Shown here in pieces: positions 1 through 6,116 of a stretch of DNA of 9,190 nucleotides. The translations under genes and the position numbers were made by a program. This DNA is from Bacteroidia bacterium (GTDB lineage Bacteria > Bacteroidota > Bacteroidia > Flavobacteriales > Flavobacteriaceae), in contig JAUIAA010000064.1 in assembly GCA_030425715.1 (NCBI GenBank), positions 1 through 9,190 of the forward strand. The letters run 5' to 3'. How positions within the stretch are numbered: the first letter of the stretch is position 1; the number at the start of each line of letters is the position of its first letter. Below the pieces are notes generated by a model. It was not told the origin of the DNA. It searched no databases and saw nothing but the letters and a program-made list of their open reading frames with translations.

Positions 1-636
1 TTCGGTTATATCTAATTTTTCTAAGTAGTAAATAAGCTCTTGTTCAAACCTATTTTCATCAATGGTTAACTTTAAATCGCTAACAGCTTTAAACAGTTTT
101 TCTCTTACAGCATCTAGTCTATCTTGGTCTAAATCAACTACTTCATTTAAATTTTTTCGTATGGATTCAATTCTTGCAACAAAATCGGTTCTTAAAATTT
201 CCCCTTCGTCCGTTCTAAATTTTTTAAATTGAACTATGGCATCGTCTATACAATTTTCAATCAAGCTCCATTCTGTTTCGTCTAATTCTTCTTTTTCTGT
301 TTTTAAAACATCTGGCAAGCGCATGGCAATAGAAAGCGCATCTGAATTACTATCAATCTGTTGTAATTGTTGTATATAATTGGCAACAATTTCTTGGTTT
401 ATTTTTGTAGTATTTTCTTCAACCGTAGTTTCAATATAAAATGATAAATCTGCTTTTCCTCTACTAATTTCTTTGGCTAATTTTCTACGAATATTTACTT
501 CTTTTTCACGATAAACAGAAGGGATTCTAGTATTTAAATCCAAATTTTTACTGTTTAATGATTTTAGCTCAATGGTTATTTTTTTGGAAGGCAGGTTTAC
601 CATAGACTTGCCATAACCCGTCATAGATTGTATCAT
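1..636 (-). CDS. yicC: YicC/YloC-family endoribonuclease, N-terminal part (C-terminus beyond window)
   Basis: The frame is open from an ATG at 636 down to base 1, giving 212 residues with no stop. The protein begins MIQSMTGYGKSMVNL and continues with ITIELKSLNSKNLD. This is the hallmark start of the YicC N-terminal domain (M-x-x-SMTG[YF]G, then an E-[IL]KS-[VL]N-x-[KR]-x-LD motif). The last visible stretch, around residues 197-212 (RFEQELIYYLEKLDITE), matches the start of the C-terminal DUF1732-type domain, where the family has R-x-x-QE and a conserved D-I-x-E segment. Family members are usually about 285-295 residues, so roughly 75 C-terminal residues lie outside. YicC proteins are cytoplasmic endoribonucleases implicated in RNA and small-RNA turnover. 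The gene follows the permease gene on the same strand after 81 bp and has its own -7 motif at 657-664. In related bacteria guanylate kinase often lies downstream, but that cannot be checked here. Confidence 0.93.
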   Translation of the reverse strand, partial: MIQSMTGYGKSMVNLPSKKITIELKSLNSKNLDLNTRIPSVYREKEVNIRRKLAKEISRGKADLSFYIETTVEENTTKINQEIVANYIQQLQQIDSNSDALSIAMRLPDVLKTEKEELDETEWSLIENCIDDAIVQFKKFRTDEGEILRTDFVARIESIRKNLNEVVDLDQDRLDAVREKLFKAVSDLKLTIDENRFEQELIYYLEKLDITE

Positions 637-637
637 T

Positions 638-655
638 CTAATTTTTTAAAATTAG
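638..655. repeat. Perfect 8-bp inverted repeat between the yicC -7 box and start codon
   Basis: The arms CTAATTTT (638-645) and AAAATTAG (648-655) are perfectly complementary with a 2-bp centre. The dyad fills the space between the proposed -7 box (657-664) and the ATG at 636, so it covers the likely transcription start and leader. It could be an operator or simply an A+T-rich coincidence. As an RNA hairpin it would be weak and its loop too tight without opening inner pairs. Confidence 0.4.
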
Positions 656-656
656 G

Positions 657-664
657 CAAAGTTA
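657..664 (-). promoter_or_regulatory. Candidate Bacteroidota -7 promoter element for yicC
   Basis: Read on the minus strand this is TAACTTTG, a full match to the TAnnTTTG -7 consensus of Bacteroidota primary sigma promoters. It lies 20 bp upstream of the yicC start codon, which would give a short leader. No convincing TTG -33 box is visible at the expected distance, so the call rests on the -7 match and position only. Confidence 0.45.
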
Positions 665-717
665 CACAATTTTATTCTGTTATTTTTTAAGAGTGATACT
701 CCACTAAATCTAGTATC

Positions 718-1608
718 TTAAGCTTCTTCTTTGGGCTTAAGCGTTACCAAATAAACACCAAAAAAGATCAATACCGTTGCGGCAATTTTTATCATATTTA
801 AGCTATCACTCCCAACAATTAAAGCGTAACTAGAAGCAATAACGGGTTGCAAATAAATAAAAATACTAAGAGTAGTTGGTTTTAATTTTCTAATCGCAAA
901 CAAATTAAACATATAGGCAATAAAAGTGGTAAATATTACCACAAAACCAATTCGTAGGGAAGCAAATAACGGTAAACTAGTCCAAGTAACCTCGGTAAAT
1001 TCTTTCCATCCAAAAGGAATTACCAAAAATAATCCAAATAAATACATCCATTTGGCCAAAGTTAAAGGGTGGTATTTTTGCGATAGACTTTTAATTATGA
1101 TTAAATACATGGCATAAGAACTTGCGTTTACCAAAATTAAAATATTGCCTAACGTACCATTACTTTCCAAATTTAATTTTTGTCCGTAAACAATAAGCAT
1201 TACCGCGCCAAACATTCCAATAAAAATTCCAATAAGTTTGCGTTTGGTCGCTTTTTCTCCTAAAAAAATAGTAGCAAAAGTAAGTACAATAATAGGCGTG
1301 GTAGTCATAATTACCGAAGCACTTATTGGGCTAGTCATATTTAGTCCTTTAAAAAAGGCCAACATATTAAGTGCTACCCCAAAAATACTTGCCAAGAATA
1401 TGTGCAAATAATCTTTCGTTACAATTTTTTCTTTTTTGATGAACAATCCTACAATCCAAAAAAGAATTGCTGCTCCTAAAACTCTAGCAACAATAAACCC
1501 AAAAGGTTTGATATAGGTTGGCATTACTTCTTTTGCCACCGTATAATTTACCCCATAAATTAATGCAACTATGGTAGCTAATAGCAATGCTATTTTTCTT
1601 GAACTCAT
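718..1608 (-). CDS. EamA/DMT-superfamily permease (RhaT/YdcZ-like drug/metabolite transporter)
   Basis: This 296-residue protein is very hydrophobic and has the two-repeat architecture of EamA proteins, about ten transmembrane helices in two halves (roughly residues 5-140 and 150-290). Typical family features are visible. There is an N-terminal helix followed by GVNYTVAKEV and an [FIV]xxAR segment (GFIVARVLGAA, about residues 38-48). The first repeat closes with a helix ending in FLGEKATKRKLIGIFIGMFG, and the second closes with YLQPVIAS followed by a final helix and the basic tail KPKEEA. Members export amino acids, metabolites or drugs across the inner membrane, and the substrate cannot be deduced from sequence. 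The start at 1608 gives the normal family length (about 290-305). The gene lies 78 bp downstream of sodA on the same strand, beyond a strong terminator at 1631-1668. It therefore probably has its own promoter, but no clear TAnnTTTG element was found upstream. Confidence 0.92.
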   Translation of the reverse strand: MSSRKIALLLATIVALIYGVNYTVAKEVMPTYIKPFGFIVARVLGAAILFWIVGLFIKKEKIVTKDYLHIFLASIFGVALNMLAFFKGLNMTSPISASVIMTTTPIIVLTFATIFLGEKATKRKLIGIFIGMFGAVMLIVYGQKLNLESNGTLGNILILVNASSYAMYLIIIKSLSQKYHPLTLAKWMYLFGLFLVIPFGWKEFTEVTWTSLPLFASLRIGFVVIFTTFIAYMFNLFAIRKLKPTTLSIFIYLQPVIASSYALIVGSDSLNMIKIAATVLIFFGVYLVTLKPKEEA

Positions 1609-1630
1609 AAAGCTTCTTTTTTATAGTCCT

Positions 1631-1668
1631 AAAAAAAAGAAACCACGAAAATTTTCGTGGTTTCTTTT
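1631..1668 (-). terminator. Rho-independent terminator of sodA
   Basis: Bases 1635-1668 form a perfect 34-bp palindrome centred between 1651 and 1652. The G+C-containing core of each arm is AACCACG/CGTGGTT. Read on the minus strand, the hairpin begins 19 bp after the sodA stop codon and runs into eight consecutive T residues (the A-run at 1631-1638). The U-tract on that side makes it a good intrinsic terminator for sodA, and it separates sodA from the permease gene. On the plus strand the trailing T-run is only four bases, and no plus-strand gene is known to end here. Confidence 0.85.
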
Positions 1669-1686
1669 ACTAAGCTTTCGAAAATT

Positions 1687-2295
1687 TTATTGGTTATCGG
1701 CAAAATTTTTAGACACGGTTTCCCAGTTAATCACATTAAAAAATGCTTGGATATAATCAGGTCTACGGTTTTGGTAATTTAGGTAATAAGCATGTTCCCA
1801 AACATCTAAGCCTAAAATTGGGGTGCCACCACAACCAACGCCTGGCATTAATGGGTTATCTTGGTTTGGTGAAGAGCAAACTTCTACTTTTCCTCCTTTA
1901 TGTACACACAACCATGCCCAACCTGAGCCAAACCTTGTAGCTGCTGCTTTTGCAAAAGCATCTTTAAACCCATCAAATGATCCGTATGCATCATTAATTG
2001 CATCAGCTAAAGCTCCTGAAGGCTCGCCACCACCGTTTGGCGACATCACTTCCCAAAAAAGACTGTGGTTATAAAAACCTCCACCGTTATTTCTAACAGC
2101 TCCGTTATTCATATCTAAATTGCCCAAAATATCTTCAATAGATTTTCCTTCTAAATCTGTTCCAGCAATTGCATTGTTTAAATTAGTGGTATAGCCATTA
2201 TGGTGTTTGGTATGGTGAATTTCCATCGTTCTAGCATCAATATTTGGCTCTAAGGCATCGTAAGCATATGGTAACTTTGGTAATTGAAATGACAT
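1687..2295 (-). CDS. sodA: Superoxide dismutase, Mn-type (Fe/Mn family)
   Basis: The enzyme disproportionates superoxide to oxygen and peroxide in the cytoplasm. The 202-residue length is standard, and there is no signal peptide. The N-terminal helical domain opens with LPKLPYAYDALEP and contains MEIHHTKHHNGY, with ligand His27 and the conserved Tyr35. The second ligand is His77 in the NHSLFW motif. The C-terminal domain has GSGWAWL (about 123-129), NQDNPLM (144-150) and DVWEHAYY (164-171), with ligands Asp164 and His168. Two positions point to manganese: Gly73, four residues before ligand His77, and Gln145 in the C-terminal domain, where iron enzymes instead place a Gln near the first site. 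Cambialistic use cannot be excluded. The protein has three cysteines (130, 140, 155). The gene has a -7 motif at 2330-2337 and its own terminator, so it is probably monocistronic. Confidence 0.97.
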   Translation of the reverse strand: MSFQLPKLPYAYDALEPNIDARTMEIHHTKHHNGYTTNLNNAIAGTDLEGKSIEDILGNLDMNNGAVRNNGGGFYNHSLFWEVMSPNGGGEPSGALADAINDAYGSFDGFKDAFAKAAATRFGSGWAWLCVHKGGKVEVCSSPNQDNPLMPGVGCGGTPILGLDVWEHAYYLNYQNRRPDYIQAFFNVINWETVSKNFADNQ

Positions 2296-2329
2296 AATAT
2301 AATTTTTAGTAGTTCTTAATAATTTTTAT

Positions 2330-2337
2330 CAAATATA
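2330..2337 (-). promoter_or_regulatory. Candidate Bacteroidota -7 promoter element for sodA
   Basis: The minus-strand reading is TATATTTG, a full TAnnTTTG match, 34 bp upstream of the sodA ATG. The same 8-mer occurs upstream of the chosen mvaA start. No TTG box is visible at the usual distance. The location, in the 114-bp gap between mvaA and sodA, fits a dedicated sodA promoter. Confidence 0.5.
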
Positions 2338-2366
2338 CGGATTAATAAGAGTATTTTTTAACTTAT

Positions 2367-2387
2367 CAAATAGAATATTACTATTTG
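2367..2387. repeat. Inverted repeat between mvaA and sodA
   Basis: The arms CAAATAG (2367-2373) and CTATTTG (2381-2387) are perfectly complementary around a 7-bp A+T centre that is itself nearly palindromic. It lies 22 bp after the mvaA stop and about 30 bp upstream of the sodA -7 box. It is not followed by a T-run in the mvaA direction, so it is not a convincing intrinsic terminator. An operator-type site for sodA is equally possible. The role is unknown. Confidence 0.4.
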
Positions 2388-2409
2388 CACATCATTAATA
2401 TTTATAGAG

Positions 2410-3684
2410 TTATTTGGTTCGTAAATCGTGCAATTCTTTTGCTACAGCATTATGTGTAACCGTTTGCCCAGTAAACAACTTTACTATTTGTTTTTTTTCG
2501 TGCACATTTGCCTCCAATTGGTTTAATATATTCATCAAATGCATTTTCATATGTCCTTGTTGTATACCTGTAGTTGTCAATGCTTTTAGGGCAGCAAAAT
2601 TTTGTGCCAATCCAGCTACAGCGATGATTTCCATTAATTCTTTTGCGTTAGGTTGTTGCAAAATTTCAAGCGACAACTTTGCCAAAGGGTGCAATTTGGT
2701 CAACCCGCCAACTGTACCTAAAGAAAGTGGTATTTCTATCCAGAAATGAAATTTACCATTCTCTATTTTAGCTTGTGTAAGGCTTTTGTATTTACCAGAT
2801 TTTGAAGCATAAGCATGCGCCCCGGCTGCTACTGCTCTAAAGTCATTTCCAGTTGCCAAAACTACCGCATCAATTCCGTTCATAATGCCTTTATTGTGCG
2901 TAACCGCTCGGTAAGGTTCGGCATTAGCAATGGCAACTGCTTGTACAAATTTTTGCGCATAGTGGGAAGCGTTTTCTTCAAAAAAATCTTCAATAGCACA
3001 ACTCACTTCAGCACGAACCAAACACTCTGGCACATAATTAGATAAAATACTCATCACAACTTCAATTCCTTCCGTTTCAAAAGCTTTTGCAATGGCTTCT
3101 AAACAAGAGTTGATAAAATTTGCACCCATACTATCGGCCGTTTCAAAGGTAACGTGCAGTTGATAGTAATGTTCTAGCTCAGTAGATTTATCTTTTAATT
3201 CTATATCTATTATCCCACCACCTCGCTTTTTCATATTTTGAGTAATCGCGTCGGTTGCAGCTATTAATTTTAATTTATTCGACTCAAAATAGGTTGATAA
3301 GTTTTCGAAATCTCCTGAGTACATAAAGTGAACTTGTCCAACTTTTGTTGTACCAATTACCTTGGCTTGAAACCCGCCACGTTTACTCCAAAACTTTGCC
3401 ACCAAAGATGCAGCCGCGACCACAGAACTCTCTTCAATTGCCATAGGGATTGCGTAAGTTTTTCCATTGATTATAAAATTTGGTGCAATGGCATACGGAA
3501 CATAAAAATTGGAAATGGTATTTTCTATAAACTCATCATGCAATTGTTGCAGTTTACTATTCTTGTTAAAATACTGCTCTAACGTAGCAATTCCTTCTTG
3601 CTCATTTTTAAAAAAATTTGCAGCCAACCAATCCATTTTTTCTTTTTTGCTTAGTTTAGAAAAGCCAGAAACTGTTTTACCCAT
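2410..3684 (-). CDS. mvaA: Hydroxymethylglutaryl-CoA reductase, class II
   Basis: The enzyme interconverts HMG-CoA and mevalonate, the committed step of the mevalonate route to isoprenoids. With the start at 3684 it has 424 residues, the usual class II size, and no membrane anchor. Motifs in order are the substrate-domain PYAIAPNFIINGK (about 63-75), PMAIEESSVVAAAS with the catalytic Glu85 (79-92), and the dinucleotide-domain ADSMGANFIN (183-192). Then come THNKGIMNGI with catalytic Lys265, ATGNDFRAVAAGAHAY with catalytic Asp281, and GIQQGHMKMH with catalytic His378. All four catalytic residues are therefore present. The frame is open for another 29 codons upstream to 3771, but that extension is not family-like and contains a -7 promoter motif at 3704-3711, so the internal Met is preferred. 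Database names often call this family degradative. Biosynthesis is more likely in a flavobacterium. No other mevalonate-pathway gene is in the window. Confidence 0.96.
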   Translation of the reverse strand: MGKTVSGFSKLSKKEKMDWLAANFFKNEQEGIATLEQYFNKNSKLQQLHDEFIENTISNFYVPYAIAPNFIINGKTYAIPMAIEESSVVAAASLVAKFWSKRGGFQAKVIGTTKVGQVHFMYSGDFENLSTYFESNKLKLIAATDAITQNMKKRGGGIIDIELKDKSTELEHYYQLHVTFETADSMGANFINSCLEAIAKAFETEGIEVVMSILSNYVPECLVRAEVSCAIEDFFEENASHYAQKFVQAVAIANAEPYRAVTHNKGIMNGIDAVVLATGNDFRAVAAGAHAYASKSGKYKSLTQAKIENGKFHFWIEIPLSLGTVGGLTKLHPLAKLSLEILQQPNAKELMEIIAVAGLAQNFAALKALTTTGIQQGHMKMHLMNILNQLEANVHEKKQIVKLFTGQTVTHNAVAKELHDLRTK

Positions 3685-3703
3685 CAAGTTTAATTTACAA
3701 GAG

Positions 3704-3711
3704 CAAATATA
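3704..3711 (-). promoter_or_regulatory. Candidate Bacteroidota -7 promoter element for mvaA
   Basis: The minus-strand reading is TATATTTG, a full TAnnTTTG match and identical to the candidate sodA element. It lies 19 bp upstream of the chosen mvaA ATG at 3684 and falls inside the 29-codon upstream extension of the frame. If it is used, that extension is not translated. A TTG lies only 14 bp upstream (3726-3728), closer than normal for a -33 box, so the upstream half is uncertain. Confidence 0.5.
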
Positions 3712-3871
3712 ATCATAAATCTTAGCAACATTATAGCTCTCAGCCTTATAAATTTGATAGTATTTTAACAATTTTAATTAAATGTGTTTATTAAAAAAAT
3801 ACAATTGTTGCAAGAATTTCATAACCGTTTGATTTTAGGACTTTATCAGATTTTATTTGAATTAATTTCCG

Positions 3872-3879
3872 TAAACTTG
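3872..3879 (+). promoter_or_regulatory. Weak candidate -7 element for the peptidase/POT cluster
   Basis: TAAACTTG differs from TAnnTTTG at one base and lies 24 bp upstream of the ATG at 3904. Spacing to the start fits the other proposed promoters here, but the TTTG at 3856-3859 is too close to be a regular -33 box. It is the best candidate found in the divergent region 3685-3903. Apart from it and the mvaA element, nothing else recognisable is seen there. Confidence 0.25.
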
Positions 3880-3903
3880 AAATTCAAAAATTATAATTCT
3901 ACA

Positions 3904-6102
3904 ATGAAAAAAATATTTGTTCTTTTTTTTGTTTTTAGCACTACTATTTACGCACAAAAACAAAATTTTACCTTAGAAGATATTTGGACTAAATCTACCT
4001 TTTCCACCCAAAGATTAGAAGCTTTCCACTCCATGAAAAATGGAGATTTTTATACCATTCTCAACCATAATCAAAATGGAACCACCTTAGACAAGTTAGA
4101 TTATGCTACACTTAAAAAAGTAGAAACCATAGTTTCAAGCTCAGATTTAGAAGGGATTAAATATTTTGAAGATTACTCCTTTGACCAAAAGGAAAACAAA
4201 ATAATAATTGGTATTGACTTAGAAAAAATTTACCGTCGTTCGCAAATAGGTACGTATTTTATTTATGATTTAACCACTAAAAAGCTAACAAAAATAGCCG
4301 ATTACGCAATTCAAGAACCGACTTTTTCGCCAGATGGTAAAAAAGTCGCTTTTGGTTATAACAACAACCTTTTTGTAAAAAATTTAGAAAATGGAACTAC
4401 AACGCAAATAACAACAGATGGTGAAAAAAATAAAATTATCAACGGTATTTGCGATTGGGTTTACGAAGAAGAGTTTGCCTTTGTAAGAGCATTTCAATGG
4501 AATGGAGATTCTGATAAAATTGCATATATCCGATTTGACGAAACAGAAGTTCCGCAATTTTCTATGGGTGTTACCGGAAACAATCTATATCCTAGTCAAC
4601 AAACTTTTAAATACCCAAAAGCTGGAGAAAAAAATTCTGAAGTTTCATTACATATTTATCATTTAAATAAAAACTCTAATAACAAAGTAGAACTTGGAAA
4701 TTTACAGCAATATTATATTCCACGATTGCAATGGACTAAAGAAAATAATACTTTAGCGGTTACTACCTTAAACAGATTACAAAACAATTTGAATTTACTT
4801 TTTGTGGATGGAAATACTTTACAAAGTAAATTGATTTTAAATGAAACAGATCCTGCTTATGTAAATGTGAATGACAACTTAACCTTTTTAAAAGACAATA
4901 GTTTTATTTGGACCAGTGAAAAATCTGGGTTTAACCATATTTATCATTACAGCAGCAACGGAAAACTAAAAAACCAAATAACGCAAGGTCCTTGGGAGGT
5001 TACCAAATACTATGGATATGATACCAAAAACCATCGTATTTTTTACCAATCTACCGAAGAAGGCTCTATCAATCGAAGCGTATATGCCATAAAATTAAAC
5101 GGAAAAGGAAAAACCAAACTGAGCAAAAACATAGGTACCAATTCGGCAGCTTTTAGCAATAGCATGAACTACTTTATCAATACCTACTCTAGTTCCAACA
5201 CACCCCCTGTGTACACTTTGGTAAATGCAAAAACAGGTAAGGAAATTCAAGAAATCAAAAACAATCTAGCACTTGCTGAAAGAATTAGCTCCTTCAATTT
5301 TTCCAAAAAAGAATTTTCTACCTTAAAAACAAAAAATGGTACATTTAACATGTGGATGCTAAAACCACATAATTTTGATCCAAATAAAACCTACCCTTTA
5401 TTTATGTACCAGTATTCAGGGCCAGGTTCCCAATCGGTAAAAAATGGTTGGAATAACTCTAGAGATTATTGGCACCAATATATGGCACAAAAAGGGTATA
5501 TTGTAGTATGTGTAGATGGTAGAGGTACCGGATTTAAAGGTCGAGACTTTAAAAAAGTAACCTATAAAGAATTGGGTAAATACGAAATTGAAGATCAGAT
5601 TGAAGCTGCAAAAGAGTTAGGTAAGCGAAGTTATATCGATGCCAACAGAATTGGTATTTGGGGCTGGAGTTTTGGTGGCTATATGTCTTCATTGGCAATT
5701 ACCAAAGGGGCAGGCGTGTTCAAAACGGCCATAGCGGTTGCACCGGTTACTTCTTGGCGCTTTTACGATTCCGTTTATACGGAAAGGTATATGCAAACTC
5801 CGCAAGAAAATGCAAGCGGATATGACGACAATTCGCCAATCAATTTTGCACACTTATTACAAGGAGATTATTTGCTAATTCACGGTACTGGCGATGACAA
5901 TGTACATGTGCAAAACACCAACAGAATGGTCAATGCATTGGTAGATGCAAATAAACAGTTTGAATTGTTTATTTATCCAGATCGTGCACATGGGATTAGA
6001 AAAGGCAAGAATACCAGATTACACCTTTTTCAAAAAATGACTAATTTTATAGATGATACCTTAGGTAATTCAACAAAAGAAACCATCCAAATTAAAAACT
6101 AA
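3904..6102 (+). CDS. Secreted S9 family peptidase, dipeptidyl peptidase IV type
   Basis: This is a 732-residue serine peptidase with a clear Sec signal peptide: MKK, a hydrophobic core, and a probable signal peptidase I site after Ala17 (TIYA-Q). The frame is open 40 codons further upstream, but starting at 3904 puts the signal peptide at the N-terminus and gives the normal DPP-IV length. Residues of about 40-480 form the beta-propeller, including FSPDGKKVAF and the DWVYEEEF motif at 184-191, whose glutamates (189-190) bind the free N-terminus of the substrate. Arg111-Arg112 lie where DPP-IV has its carboxylate-binding Arg. The C-terminal alpha/beta-hydrolase domain has YSGPGSQ (oxyanion Tyr504), GWSFGGY (nucleophile Ser589), HGTGDDNVH (Asp664) and DRAHG (His696). 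Together these indicate release of N-terminal dipeptides, typically after Pro or Ala, in the periplasm. No lipobox or type IX secretion C-terminal domain is present. The POT gene begins 14 bp downstream. Confidence 0.95.
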   Translation: MKKIFVLFFVFSTTIYAQKQNFTLEDIWTKSTFSTQRLEAFHSMKNGDFYTILNHNQNGTTLDKLDYATLKKVETIVSSSDLEGIKYFEDYSFDQKENKIIIGIDLEKIYRRSQIGTYFIYDLTTKKLTKIADYAIQEPTFSPDGKKVAFGYNNNLFVKNLENGTTTQITTDGEKNKIINGICDWVYEEEFAFVRAFQWNGDSDKIAYIRFDETEVPQFSMGVTGNNLYPSQQTFKYPKAGEKNSEVSLHIYHLNKNSNNKVELGNLQQYYIPRLQWTKENNTLAVTTLNRLQNNLNLLFVDGNTLQSKLILNETDPAYVNVNDNLTFLKDNSFIWTSEKSGFNHIYHYSSNGKLKNQITQGPWEVTKYYGYDTKNHRIFYQSTEEGSINRSVYAIKLNGKGKTKLSKNIGTNSAAFSNSMNYFINTYSSSNTPPVYTLVNAKTGKEIQEIKNNLALAERISSFNFSKKEFSTLKTKNGTFNMWMLKPHNFDPNKTYPLFMYQYSGPGSQSVKNGWNNSRDYWHQYMAQKGYIVVCVDGRGTGFKGRDFKKVTYKELGKYEIEDQIEAAKELGKRSYIDANRIGIWGWSFGGYMSSLAITKGAGVFKTAIAVAPVTSWRFYDSVYTERYMQTPQENASGYDDNSPINFAHLLQGDYLLIHGTGDDNVHVQNTNRMVNALVDANKQFELFIYPDRAHGIRKGKNTRLHLFQKMTNFIDDTLGNSTKETIQIKN

Positions 6103-6116
6103 ATCCATAAAAATAC

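Noticed and set aside
695..717. GATACT/AGTATC 6-bp inverted repeat directly after the permease stop
   Set aside because: It has a short stem, an 11-base loop and no T-run in the minus-strand direction, so it is not a credible intrinsic terminator.
1823..2074. 83-residue plus-strand open frame opposite sodA
   Set aside because: It is antisense to a full-length conserved gene, has no family resemblance and no promoter.
2414..2749. 111-residue Cys-rich plus-strand open frame opposite mvaA
   Set aside because: The cysteines arise from reading the complement of Ala/Gln/Lys-rich coding sequence. It is a shadow of mvaA.
3685..3771. 29-codon N-terminal extension of the HMG-CoA reductase frame
   Set aside because: It is not family-like, makes the protein longer than typical class II enzymes, and contains a -7 promoter motif. 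The Met at 3684 is preferred.
3784..3903. 40-codon N-terminal extension of the S9 peptidase frame
   Set aside because: It would bury an otherwise perfect signal peptide inside the protein. The ATG at 3904 gives the standard length.
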